NCBI GenBank assembly: GCA_050952845.1
Contig: JBMNLP010000001.1
Span: 1,922,001 to 1,986,000 of the forward strand
Length of the DNA: 64,000 bases
Direction of reading: 5' to 3'
DNA from: JAGVSV01 sp050952845
GTDB lineage: Bacteria; Bacillota; Clostridia; Christensenellales; Aristaeellaceae
Shown: piece by piece, positions 44,928 through 52,621 of the stretch
Layout: every line of letters starts with the position of its first letter
Numbering within the stretch: position 1 is the first letter of the stretch
Position numbers and translations under genes: made by a program
Notes under the pieces: generated by a model
What the model saw: only the letters and a program-made list of their open reading frames with translations
What the model was told of the DNA's origin: nothing
Databases searched by the model: none

Positions 44928-44972
44928 AACCCCAAAAAGCCTTGCTGTACAACGCTTTTCAGGGTTTTTCTT
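44928..44972 (+). terminator. Possible terminator after the transposase
   Basis: An imperfect hairpin (AACCC...GGGTT arms with AAAAGC/GCTTTT pairing inside) ends in a T-rich tract 32-76 bp after the transposase stop, within the IS. Confidence 0.45.
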
Positions 44973-44994
44973 TTCTCCAACTGTCAAACTCGGG

Positions 44995-45111
44995 ATCATA
45001 GCAATAATACCGACAGGCGTCAACAAACAAACAACCGGACTTGACAAACCCTGTTATACCAACGTAAAACATTAATGCATCCAAAGGGGCGAGGGATTTT
45101 GGCTTGCAGCG
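44995..45111 (+). repeat. Right copy of the 117-bp direct repeat flanking the IS
   Basis: It matches 42790-42906 perfectly and abuts the right end of the IS. Its last 30 or so bases belong to repeat copy D, showing that the IS landed inside that element. Confidence 0.85.
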
Positions 45112-45190
45112 AGGAGCAGACGAGGGAAGCGTAGCAGCGCTACGCTGACCGAGCAGCCGACGAAGCTGCAAACCAAAAGACCCGGCACGA
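45082..45190 (+). repeat. Dispersed repeat, copy D (divergent)
   Basis: This copy shares the architecture of copies A and B: GGATTTT, then an AGGAGC block, the identical hairpin core GCGTAGCAGCGCTACG, GAGCAGCCGAC and finally CAAAAGAC. The sequence between these blocks has diverged. The region 44897-45317 otherwise holds the end of the IS, its direct repeat and the palindrome at 45221. Confidence 0.6.
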
Positions 45191-45220
45191 CGATGCGTTC
45201 ATGTTTGGAGTTGGTATTAG

Positions 45221-45234
45221 TTAGATTAATCTAA
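45221..45234. promoter_or_regulatory. 14-bp perfect palindrome upstream of the SRPBCC gene
   Basis: TTAGATTAATCTAA is its own reverse complement and lies about 85 bp before the start codon. It could be an operator. No regulator gene is adjacent. Confidence 0.3.
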
Positions 45235-45317
45235 TTACCGGTTTGCTGTACTCCCTTTTTGTCTGAAAGCGAGTTATAGAGAAGGTACGCTATGTCATAA
45301 AACATGAGGTAAACAGA

Positions 45318-45794
45318 ATGAAAAGAGTCCGCTGTCTGCAATTGAGAAAGACGCTCCCCGCAAGCCCTGAACGGGTATGGGCATTGGTTGTCAAGCTGGA
45401 AACGTTACAATATATCGCCCGTCCCTTGCTTTCATTCAAACCATTGGACTCCTTTCCGGGCGGGGTTTACCAGGCGGGTGTAAGCTGCCGTTTTTCCCTT
45501 CGGTTCTTAGGTTTTTTCCCATTAGGGAGCCATCACATACGAATTCTCAACTGCGATCAGCAGGAAGGGGTGATCCGCTCCTTTGAGCATGGCAGCCTAA
45601 CCCGCCAATGGAACCATACCATCAGGATACAGCCTGCTCAGGACGGACAAACGCTGTATACAGACCTCTTGGAGCTTGAGGGAGTCTGGGGCATGACCTG
45701 GCTGATCATCGCTTTTGCCCGGCTGTTTTATCGTCACCGCCAGCGGCGGTGGGTAAGGTTGTTGCGTAAAGGAGAGCATGCAGATTTGCTCTAA
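45318..45794 (+). CDS. SRPBCC (START-like) ligand-binding fold protein
   Basis: The 158-residue protein has the opening LRKTLPASPERVWALVVKLETLQYI, typical of the polyketide cyclase/SRPBCC superfamily, and a C-terminal helix (WGMTWLIIAFARLFYRHRQRRW) long enough to touch the membrane. The ligand is unknown. An ATG with TGAGG upstream is used. The last codons and TAA stop lie in CAGATTTGCTCTAA, which matches the right end of repeat copy B, so the gene's end has been shaped by that repeat family. Confidence 0.7.
   Translation: MKRVRCLQLRKTLPASPERVWALVVKLETLQYIARPLLSFKPLDSFPGGVYQAGVSCRFSLRFLGFFPLGSHHIRILNCDQQEGVIRSFEHGSLTRQWNHTIRIQPAQDGQTLYTDLLELEGVWGMTWLIIAFARLFYRHRQRRWVRLLRKGEHADLL
45782..45793. 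repeat. Solo terminal repeat of the dispersed family
   Basis: AGATTTGCTCTA is identical to the right end of copy B (30119-30130). It sits in the 3' overlap of two convergent genes and provides TAA to the forward gene and TAG to the reverse gene. No left end is found nearby. Confidence 0.45.
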
Positions 45795-46945
45795 TACCCA
45801 AACACCTCCGCCGCCTGGCGCATTTTCTCGATGATGGGCACGTCGAAGGGGCAGTTTTCCTCACACTGGCCGCAGGCGATGCACTCCCCGGCGTGGTGGT
45901 CCAGCAGGCGATAATGATCCCGCACGGAGGCCGGCACAGTTTCCTGCGTGCGCGTCAGGTCATGGAATTTATTGACCATAGCGATGTTGATGCCCACGCT
46001 GCAGGGCGCGCAGTGGCCGCAGTAGATGCACTTCCCCTTGTAGCTGTGCGGCACGTTAGCCAGGAAGGGGGCATAGTCGCGCTGCTCGTCGCTGAAATCT
46101 GAATAGCGGGCGGAAACCAGCACCTCCTCAGCGCTTCGGAACCCGCCTACCACGCAACCAGCTGCCGGCCGCGTCAGGGCATAGTGCAGGCAGTGCTCAG
46201 GCTGCATGGCGACGCCAAACGGCGACCACTGGGCGTCCAGCAGATCGCCGCCGCCGAAAGCCTTCATCACCACCATGCCCACTCCCTGGGCTTCACAGGT
46301 GCGGTACAGCTCCTCGCGCACAGGGTCCCAGGTCAGCGCGGTCTGATAGTTTTCCGGCTTCCATACCTCGTCGAAGTCCTCCCGGGGCGGCTGCAGATCG
46401 TAACAGGGGTTGACGCTGAACAGCAGCACGTCAAGCAACCCGGTTTTCACCGCGCGCAGCGCCGTGACCGGGTTGTGGGAGCTGAGGCCAGTGTAGCGGA
46501 TGCGCCCGCTTTTTTTAAGCGCCAGCACATAATCGATAAACCAGCCGTTGAACACAGCATCAAAGTCCGGGTCGTTGTCCACGTAATGGATCATGCCGAC
46601 ATCCAGGTAGTCGGTGCCCAGACGGATCAACAAATCCTCAAAAGCGGGCTTGACATGCTGCGCTTCGCGGGAGCGCAGATATTGCCCGTCATGCCAGCAA
46701 GCGCCGATGTGCCCCTGGATGTACATATCCTGCCTGCGTCCCTTCAGCGATATGCCCAGGTTGTCACGGACATCAGGCTCAGCACAGAAGTTGTCCAGGA
46801 AGTTCATGCCGCTGTCCAGCGCCGTCTTCACCAGCGCATCCACCAGTTGGGGCGTTGCGCCGATCATCCCTTCGCAGCCCAGTGCCACCTCGCTGACCTG
46901 CATGTCGGTGCAGCCCAATTGCCTGTATTTCATACCATTCCTCAT
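45791..46945 (-). CDS. Aldo/keto reductase with C-terminal ferredoxin domain
   Basis: The protein has 384 residues. The aldo/keto reductase barrel starts YRQLGCTDMQVSEVALG and keeps DNFCAE, the HYVDND strand and RYTGLSSHNP. The final 70 residues are a 4Fe-4S domain with CIYCGHCAPC and CIACGQCEENCP, giving two clusters. Such reductases link NAD(P)H or ferredoxin electrons to carbonyl substrates in anaerobes; the substrate is unknown. It is last in the nrdD-nrdG-osmC gene group, 9 bp after osmC. Confidence 0.9.
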   Translation of the reverse strand: MRNGMKYRQLGCTDMQVSEVALGCEGMIGATPQLVDALVKTALDSGMNFLDNFCAEPDVRDNLGISLKGRRQDMYIQGHIGACWHDGQYLRSREAQHVKPAFEDLLIRLGTDYLDVGMIHYVDNDPDFDAVFNGWFIDYVLALKKSGRIRYTGLSSHNPVTALRAVKTGLLDVLLFSVNPCYDLQPPREDFDEVWKPENYQTALTWDPVREELYRTCEAQGVGMVVMKAFGGGDLLDAQWSPFGVAMQPEHCLHYALTRPAAGCVVGGFRSAEEVLVSARYSDFSDEQRDYAPFLANVPHSYKGKCIYCGHCAPCSVGINIAMVNKFHDLTRTQETVPASVRDHYRLLDHHAGECIACGQCEENCPFDVPIIEKMRQAAEVFGY

Positions 46946-46954
46946 TTCTGCCTG

Positions 46955-47359
46955 TTAGCTGTCAGGCTGTGCAAAGATCAATGCCCGCTCGATATTGGCT
47001 ACCCGGGAGACCGTTTCGTACACCGAGCAATATTTGGCAGCCAGTTCCGCTGCGCGGGCAAAGCCCTTGCTGTCCTCCGCGCCATACAGCGTCATGCGAA
47101 GCATCACGTCCTTTAACGTTGTTGGTACTTCCTCGCGCTTGACGCCGCGAACTTCTATGTCGGCGCATTCATAGTCCAACCGCATCTTCCGAACAATATC
47201 AAGAAAGGTGGCATAGTAGCACGTGCCCAGCGCACCCAGCAGCAGGTCGTAGGGCAGCAGCGCCCCTTCCTCCCTGCCCACAGGCACCTTGGCATGCGTT
47301 GCTTCCAGCACGCCTGAAAACCCTTCGCCAAACCGTATCGCAACCCTGGTCTCAGACAT
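46955..47359 (-). CDS. OsmC family peroxiredoxin-like protein
   Basis: The 134-residue protein has the two conserved cysteines of the OsmC/Ohr fold in LGTCYYATFL and AAKYCSVYETVS, and the hallmark LLPYDLLLGALG. These proteins reduce organic hydroperoxides with thiols. In this operon, next to an oxygen-sensitive glycyl-radical enzyme, a protective role is plausible. It is 20 bp downstream of nrdG. Confidence 0.88.
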   Translation of the reverse strand: MSETRVAIRFGEGFSGVLEATHAKVPVGREEGALLPYDLLLGALGTCYYATFLDIVRKMRLDYECADIEVRGVKREEVPTTLKDVMLRMTLYGAEDSKGFARAAELAAKYCSVYETVSRVANIERALIFAQPDS

Positions 47360-47379
47360 ATTGCTCCATCCTCCTTGGT

Positions 47380-47898
47380 CTATTCATCATTCGCAGCGCC
47401 TCCCGGCATCCACAGCCGGACTTCCCCTGCAGCCAGGGTGCCCGGCATATCGATCAGGCGCTGGTTGCAGCTGCCGCGAAAAGCAATGTCCAGCGAGCGC
47501 TGCGCCTGAACATACCTGCCGTCCACCAGCACGTCGACCAGCGCTAACAGCGCGTCGGTGTCCGGATCGCGCCGCTGCGCCAGCTCGTCGTATGTGTAGC
47601 CGGTATACGCCCATACGCTGAGCCTGCGCGCCTTCGCCGACGCAGCCAGCGCAGCGCAGGCAGCAAGCTGCTCAAAAGGCTCGCCGCCTGTCAGCGTCAG
47701 GCCGTCCAGCAGCGGGTTTTTGTCGATCATGGCCACGATGCTTCCGATGTCAACCTGCCTGCCGCCCAGAGGATCGTGGGTGTGCGGGTTGTGACATCCG
47801 GGGCAGCCGTGCGGGCAGCCCTGGGTGAACACCGCCAGGCGCAGACCCGGGCCGTCCACAATGCTGTCGTTGGCTATGCCGGCAATGCGGATCAGCAT
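47380..47898 (-). CDS. nrdG: Anaerobic ribonucleotide reductase activase NrdG
   Basis: The 172-residue radical-SAM enzyme has the cluster motif TQGCPHGCPGCHNPHT (CxxxCxxC) and the SAM-binding GGEP-type LTGGEPFEQ. It starts inside the end of nrdD (7-bp overlap). It makes the glycyl radical on NrdD by reductive cleavage of S-adenosylmethionine. Confidence 0.96.
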   Translation of the reverse strand: MLIRIAGIANDSIVDGPGLRLAVFTQGCPHGCPGCHNPHTHDPLGGRQVDIGSIVAMIDKNPLLDGLTLTGGEPFEQLAACAALAASAKARRLSVWAYTGYTYDELAQRRDPDTDALLALVDVLVDGRYVQAQRSLDIAFRGSCNQRLIDMPGTLAAGEVRLWMPGGAANDE

Positions 47899-50222
47899 GG
47901 CTGTCCCTGCACGGCGTGCTTGATCCGGTCCTTCTCCTCGGCGCGCTTGGCATTGTTGAAGCGGTCTATCGTGCCCACCAGGTAGCCGGTGATGCGGCGG
48001 ATGCGCTCAAACTTTTGCCCTTCCTCGCTGCGGCCGCACCGGGGGCAATGATCCCCGATGATGCCATTGTACCCGCACACGGGGTCCCGGTCGACAGGGT
48101 GGTTGATAGAACCGTACCCCACGCCGGTGTCATGCATGTAGCGGATGATTTTTTCAAAAGCCTCTAAGTTTTTCAGCGGGTCGCCGTCCATCTCGACATA
48201 GGTGATGTGGCCGGCGTTGGTCAGCGCGTGGTAGGGCGCCTCCAGGCCGATCTTCTCAAAGGCGCTGATGGGAAAGTATACGGGGATGTGGAAGGAGTTG
48301 GTGTAGTAGTCGCGGTCGGTAACGCCGGGGATCACGCCATAGCGCTCCCGGTCAATGCGGACAAAGCGCCCGGACAGTCCCTCAGCCGGTGTAGCGATCA
48401 ACGTGTAGTTCATATGGTTCTCTTCGGTTTTTTTGTCCATGTAGGCACGCATGAAGCTGACGATCTCCAGCCCCAGGTTCTGGCTCTCCACGCTCTCGCC
48501 ATGGTGTTTGCCGCGCAGCGCCACCAGCGCCTCCGCGAGACCAATAAACCCCACGGTGAGCGTGCCATGCTTCAGCACCTCGCGCACCTCGTCATCCCAC
48601 GCCAGGTTTTCCGACCCCATCCAAACGTGCTGCCCCATCAGGAACGGAAAATTGTACACTTTTTTTCGGGCAATGACTTCAAACCGCTCGTTAAGCTGCT
48701 CATACACCAGGTCCAGCATGCGCTCAAGCTCCTCAAAAAACCAGCGGACGCTGCCATGGGCTTCAATGGCGATGCGCGGCAGGTTGATCGACGTAAACGA
48801 CAGGTTGCCGCGGCGGGGCGATACCTCCCTGCCCGGGTCATAGGCATTGCCCATCACCCGGGTGCGGCAGCCCATGTAGCTGACCTCGGTTTCAGGCTTG
48901 CCTGGCCTGTAATACTGCAGGTTAAACGGCGCGTCGATGAATGAAAAATTGGGGAACAACCGCTTGGCGCTGGTGCGCATGGCCAGGCGGAACAGGTCGT
49001 AGTTGGGGTCACCGGGGTTGTAGTTGACGCCTTCTTTGACGCGGAATATCTGGATGGGAAAGATGGGCGTCTCGCCCTGACCCAAGCCGGCCTCCGTGGC
49101 CAGCAGCAGCTGCTCGATCACCAGGCGCCCTTCAGGCGATGTGTCGGTGCCGTAGTTAATGCTGGAAAAGGGCACCTGGGCACCGGCGCGGCTGTTCATG
49201 GTGTTGAGGTTATGAATCAGCGCTTCCATTGCCTGGAAGGTGGCCCTGATGATCTCCTTATCGGTGAAGCGGCGTGCCGTGCGCATGAGCACGTCCGCCT
49301 CCTCCGCCGTCATGTAAACCGTCAGCTGCGCACGCAGCGCGTCATTAAACACCACGTCTTCTTCCATTTTTGGTACAAGGCCAAGTTCTTCCGCCACTTC
49401 GTCGAGCATTTTTGCCGCAATTTCGTCACTGTTCTCCACTCCATGGCTGGCATCCAGCAGGCGCGCCACATTGTCGCGGTAGCGCTTGATATAGGTTTTC
49501 CTAACGCCGGGCGCCATGCCATAGTCGAAGCTGACGATGCTCTGCCCGCCGTGCTGGTCATTTTGGTTGGCTTGAATGGCAATGCAAGCCAGCGCGGAAT
49601 AGCTGTATATATCGTTGGGCTCGCGCAGCACGCCATGGCCGGTGGAAAAGCCGTTTTTGAACAGGTCGATCAAATCGATCTGGCAGCAGGTGGTGGTCAG
49701 CGTGAGAAAATCCAGGTCGTGGATGTGGATGTTGCCCTCCCGGTGCGCCTGGGCATGCCTGGGGTTGAGCACATAGATGTCATAGAACTGCTTGGCGCCT
49801 TCCGAACCAAATTTCAGCATGGCGCCCATGGCGCTGTCGCCGTTGATGTTGGCGTTTTCACGCTTGACATCGGAATCGACAGCGTCCTTGAAAGCAATGT
49901 CCTCGTAGGTTTTCATCAGGCGCGTGTTCATCTCGCGCACGCGGCTGCGCTCGGCGCGGTAGAGGATATAGGCCTTGGCAGTGCGCACAAAACCCTTTTC
50001 AATCAACACGCGCTCCACCTCGTCCTGCACCTCTTCCACGGTGGGGGTGGGCACCCCGGCGTTTGCTTCTAGGTTTTTGACGACCTGGTCGGCAACGTCC
50101 CGCGCAGCTTCCTCACCCCCGGGGTTCTGTGAAGCAGAGAATGCCTTCATCACAGCTTGCTCTATTTTGTCCTGGTCGAAAGGGACAAGGCGTCCGTCCC
50201 GCTTCATAATGGTGGCAATCAT
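47892..50222 (-). CDS. nrdD: Anaerobic ribonucleoside-triphosphate reductase NrdD
   Basis: The protein has 776 residues. An N-terminal ATP-cone (about residues 1-95, KRDGRLVPFDQDKIEQAV) controls activity. The barrel follows, and the glycyl-radical loop RITGYLVGTIDRFNN has its radical glycine near residue 746. The C-terminal zinc site reads DPVCGYNGIIGDHCPRCGR. Only three cysteines are visible, since an Asp occupies the first position of the usual CxxC pair. It reduces NTPs to dNTPs without oxygen. Its promoter is a full consensus and it is cotranscribed with nrdG. Confidence 0.97.
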   Translation of the reverse strand: MIATIMKRDGRLVPFDQDKIEQAVMKAFSASQNPGGEEAARDVADQVVKNLEANAGVPTPTVEEVQDEVERVLIEKGFVRTAKAYILYRAERSRVREMNTRLMKTYEDIAFKDAVDSDVKRENANINGDSAMGAMLKFGSEGAKQFYDIYVLNPRHAQAHREGNIHIHDLDFLTLTTTCCQIDLIDLFKNGFSTGHGVLREPNDIYSYSALACIAIQANQNDQHGGQSIVSFDYGMAPGVRKTYIKRYRDNVARLLDASHGVENSDEIAAKMLDEVAEELGLVPKMEEDVVFNDALRAQLTVYMTAEEADVLMRTARRFTDKEIIRATFQAMEALIHNLNTMNSRAGAQVPFSSINYGTDTSPEGRLVIEQLLLATEAGLGQGETPIFPIQIFRVKEGVNYNPGDPNYDLFRLAMRTSAKRLFPNFSFIDAPFNLQYYRPGKPETEVSYMGCRTRVMGNAYDPGREVSPRRGNLSFTSINLPRIAIEAHGSVRWFFEELERMLDLVYEQLNERFEVIARKKVYNFPFLMGQHVWMGSENLAWDDEVREVLKHGTLTVGFIGLAEALVALRGKHHGESVESQNLGLEIVSFMRAYMDKKTEENHMNYTLIATPAEGLSGRFVRIDRERYGVIPGVTDRDYYTNSFHIPVYFPISAFEKIGLEAPYHALTNAGHITYVEMDGDPLKNLEAFEKIIRYMHDTGVGYGSINHPVDRDPVCGYNGIIGDHCPRCGRSEEGQKFERIRRITGYLVGTIDRFNNAKRAEEKDRIKHAVQGQPC

Positions 50223-50256
50223 GACCGTTCCTCCAGATGATAAACTTTCCGGAATT

Positions 50257-50291
50257 ATTATAGCACGAACAGCCGGCGTGTCAAGCCGGCT
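50257..50291 (-). promoter_or_regulatory. Consensus promoter of nrdDG with an inverted repeat around the -35 box
   Basis: On the reverse strand a perfect TTGACA (50279-50284) and TATAAT (50257-50262) are 16 bp apart, with TG before the -10 box. The -35 region lies between AGCCGGC (50271-50277) and GCCGGCT (50285-50291), a perfect 7-bp inverted repeat with a 7-bp centre. It may be an operator. Confidence 0.8.
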
Positions 50292-50292
50292 G

Positions 50293-50340
50293 CCACCATT
50301 TGTTGTACTTATTTAATTACTATACCACTACATATTGTAT
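50293..50340. promoter_or_regulatory. Two NrdR-box-like sites upstream of nrdD
   Basis: CCACTACATATTGTAT (50325-50340) matches the NrdR-box pattern (ACAC-A-ATAT-TTGTGT type palindrome) at about 13 of 16 positions. CCACCATTTGTTGTAC (50293-50308) matches at about 10. Their start-to-start distance is exactly 32 bp, three helical turns, the known spacing of NrdR box pairs. They lie just upstream of the nrdD -35 box. Confidence 0.45.
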
Positions 50341-50365
50341 ACAAGCGTTGCTGACCGGGCGCAGG

Positions 50366-50656
50366 TCACAGTTCGATCCGAGGCGTTTTATCGTTGCGGC
50401 GGTACAGCACAAAACGGCTACCAATGGTCTGTACAGGGGAGGCGCCCAAGCGCGCGCACAGCATGCCGCTGGCTTCAGAGGGGTCCAATGGGGCATTGGC
50501 CTGCACAGCACACTTGATCAGCTCCCGCGCCTGCAGCAGGTCGTAAGCCTCTTTGATGGTGGCGTCGGTGACGCCATCCTTGCCGATATACAGCACGACG
50601 GGCAGCGTATTGGCCATACCGCGCAGCTTAGCGCGCTGTTTTGAATTGATATCCAT
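50366..50656 (-). CDS. yhbY: YhbY-type CRM-domain RNA-binding protein
   Basis: The protein has 96 residues from the ATG at 50654-50656 behind AAGGAAG; the longer frame overlaps obgE. The CRM fold has KQRAKLRGMANTL, the conserved loop VLYIGKDGVTDATIKEAYDLL and ELIKCAV. YhbY binds pre-50S ribosomal particles. It follows obgE by about 30 bp, so both ribosome-assembly factors are made together. Confidence 0.88.
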   Translation of the reverse strand: MDINSKQRAKLRGMANTLPVVLYIGKDGVTDATIKEAYDLLQARELIKCAVQANAPLDPSEASGMLCARLGASPVQTIGSRFVLYRRNDKTPRIEL

Positions 50657-50684
50657 GAACTTCCTTTCCAGGCAATGCCTCGGA

Positions 50685-51944
50685 TTACTCGATAAACTCG
50701 AACTCCATGTCGCCGATGCGGATGGTGTCGCCTTCCTGGGCGCCGGCTTCGCGCAGACGATCAATGACGCCCGTTCTCTCCAGGATGCGGTGGAACCACT
50801 GCAGGCTGTCATAGCTGTCAAAATTGACGGCGTCCATCAATCGTTCCATCGATGGCCCCTCCAGCACCAGGACTTCCCCGTCACGCGTCACGTCAAAACC
50901 CGTCTCAGGCGCTTGCGGCGCCATCTCCTCCTCGGCAAACCGCACAGGCGGCGGCAGGTCGGCCAGCATTCGGAGCACGGCGTTCAACAAGCTGTCAAAA
51001 CCCCTATTCTGCGCCGCACTGACCGGAAACACCGGCACGCTATCAGCTGCCTCCACCAGGCGCGGCAGGTTTTCCTCTGCCCCCGGCAGGTCCATCTTGT
51101 TGGCAGCCACCACCTGTGGCCGCTTGTCCAGCCCACCGTACCTGGCAAGCTCCCGGTTGATGCGGTAAAAATCCTCCACCGGGTCGCGTCCCTCGCTGCC
51201 CGATGCATCAACCACGTGCACCAACAGCCTTGTGCGCTCCACATGCCGCAGGAACGAGAACCCCAGCCCCGCCCCCTCGCTGGCCTTTTCGATCAGGCCG
51301 GGAATATCAGCCATGACAAAGCTCTGCCCATGGTGGCCGACAATGCCCAGGTTGGGCGTCAGGGTGGTGAAATGATAGTTGGCGATCTTGGGTCGCGCCG
51401 CCGACACCACGGCTAATATGGAGCTTTTGCCCACATTGGGATAACCCACCAGCCCGACATCGGCGATGGTTTTCAGCTCCAGCACAAACTCATGCCACTC
51501 GGTTTTGATGCCGGGCTTGGCAAAATTGGGCGCCTGCCTGGTGGGCGTCGCAAAGCGCGCATTGCCGTGGCCGCCCCGCCCGCCGCGCAGCAGCACCCGC
51601 CGCTCGCCGGCTTCAAACATATCGGCTACTACGGCGTCTGTGTCCCTATCGCGCACCACCGTACCCACGGGCAGCCTGATCTCCAGCGCTGCGCCCGATT
51701 TACCCGTCCTGCGCCGGCTGCTGCCCGGTGCGCCGTCCTCCGCCATGTACTTGGACCGATAGCGAAAGTCCAGCAGCGTATGCATATTGTGGTCGGCAAC
51801 CAGGACGATGTCGCCACCCACGCCGCCATCGCCGCCGTCAGGCCCGCCAGCCTGCACAAATTTTTCCCGGTGAAACGACACCGCGCCGTCGCCGCCATTG
51901 CCTGCTTTGACGCGCAGCGGCGCGCGGTCTACAAAAGATGCCAT
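50685..51944 (-). CDS. obgE: GTPase ObgE/CgtA
   Basis: The protein has 419 residues from the ATG at 51942-51944 (GGGAG upstream). The glycine-rich Obg domain (residues 1-158) has KAGNGGDGAVSFHREKF and PDGGDGGVGGD. The G domain has G1 GYPNVGKSSIL, G3 DIPGLIEKASEG and G4 NKMD. The C-terminal OCT domain follows from about residue 345. Obg acts late in 50S assembly and in the (p)ppGpp response. Confidence 0.96.
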   Translation of the reverse strand: MASFVDRAPLRVKAGNGGDGAVSFHREKFVQAGGPDGGDGGVGGDIVLVADHNMHTLLDFRYRSKYMAEDGAPGSSRRRTGKSGAALEIRLPVGTVVRDRDTDAVVADMFEAGERRVLLRGGRGGHGNARFATPTRQAPNFAKPGIKTEWHEFVLELKTIADVGLVGYPNVGKSSILAVVSAARPKIANYHFTTLTPNLGIVGHHGQSFVMADIPGLIEKASEGAGLGFSFLRHVERTRLLVHVVDASGSEGRDPVEDFYRINRELARYGGLDKRPQVVAANKMDLPGAEENLPRLVEAADSVPVFPVSAAQNRGFDSLLNAVLRMLADLPPPVRFAEEEMAPQAPETGFDVTRDGEVLVLEGPSMERLMDAVNFDSYDSLQWFHRILERTGVIDRLREAGAQEGDTIRIGDMEFEFIE

Positions 51945-51957
51945 ATATTCTCCCGCG

Positions 51958-52230
51958 CTATGCACGTTCCTTCGCGACGGACTCGTCCTCATCCAGCACG
52001 CGGTACATGCCAGCAGCCTGCTCCTTGCGGACATTGTCCTGCACCGACACCACCTCGTACCGCCCCAGCCTGGCGCCGAAGCGAATTTCCATGATGTCGC
52101 CCTCCTTGACCTCGGCGCCAGCCTTGGCAACACGCCCGTTGAGCGTGACCCGCCCGCCGTCGCAGGCCTCCTTGGCAACCGTCCGCCGCTTGATGATGCG
52201 TGATACTTTCAGGTATTTATCCAGCCGCAT
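51958..52230 (-). CDS. rqcP: S4-domain protein RqcP (YabO-like)
   Basis: The 90-residue protein has an S4 RNA-binding fold from residue 1: MRLDKYLKVSRIIKRRTVAKEA, CDGGRVTLNGRVAKAG. It matches RqcP/YabO, the partner of RqcH in ribosome quality control, in length and in the yabM-yabN-hup-yabO gene order seen here. It is 13 bp before obgE. Confidence 0.88.
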   Translation of the reverse strand: MRLDKYLKVSRIIKRRTVAKEACDGGRVTLNGRVAKAGAEVKEGDIMEIRFGARLGRYEVVSVQDNVRKEQAAGMYRVLDEDESVAKERA

Positions 52231-52260
52231 GGCTCCTCCGTATTCTCCGGCACATGATGA

Positions 52261-52285
52261 AAACAGGGCGGTTACGCCCGCCCTG
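52261..52285 (-). terminator. Terminator after hup
   Basis: CAGGGCGG and CCGCCCTG pair perfectly (8 bp) around a 6-nt loop. On the reverse strand the hairpin runs into TTTT. It separates hup from rqcP. Confidence 0.7.
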
Positions 52286-52309
52286 CCAAAGTGGTTCGCC
52301 GGTTCGCAA

Positions 52310-52582
52310 TCAGTTCAGGGAATCCTTGAACGCCTTGCTCGCCTTGAAAGCGGGCGCCCTGGAAGCTGCGACCTTGATCTCCTCGCCGGTGCGCGGGTTG
52401 CGGGCGATGCGGGCAGGGCGCTTCCTGGCTTCAAACGTGCCAAAGCCAATCAGCTGCACCTTTTCGTCCTTCTTCAGCGCTTCCTGAATGGTTTCGATGG
52501 TGGCGTTGACAGCCTTTTCGGCGTCGGCCTTTTTCATTTCTGTCGCTTTGGCGACGGCTGCGATGAGTTCGGTTTTATTCAT
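52310..52582 (-). CDS. hup: HU-family nucleoid protein
   Basis: The 90-residue protein has the complete HU signature: MNKTELIAAVAKAT, GFGTFEARKRPARIARNPRTGE and KVAASRAPAFKASKAFKD. It is a homodimeric DNA-bending protein. A GGAGGG site lies ahead of its start. Confidence 0.97.
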   Translation of the reverse strand: MNKTELIAAVAKATEMKKADAEKAVNATIETIQEALKKDEKVQLIGFGTFEARKRPARIARNPRTGEEIKVAASRAPAFKASKAFKDSLN

Positions 52583-52621
52583 TGTAAACCCTCCTGCATA
52601 GTTGATAAAGCAATACGATAT

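Larger units (their letters stand above)
42907..44994 (+). mobile_element. IS1634-type insertion sequence
   Basis: The 2,088-bp element encodes one transposase. The left end is CGGGAGTTTGACACTTG and the complement of the right end is CCCGAGTTTGACAGTTG, giving imperfect terminal inverted repeats (14 of 17). It is flanked by a perfect 117-bp direct repeat. IS1634 of Mycoplasma is known for long target duplications of variable length, which fits. The element is lower in GC than its surroundings and looks intact, so insertion may be recent. Confidence 0.85.

Noticed and set aside
42790..45111. The 117-bp repeats as two independent copies of a repeat element
   Set aside because: They abut the IS ends exactly and only the right copy continues into copy D, which fits target duplication better.
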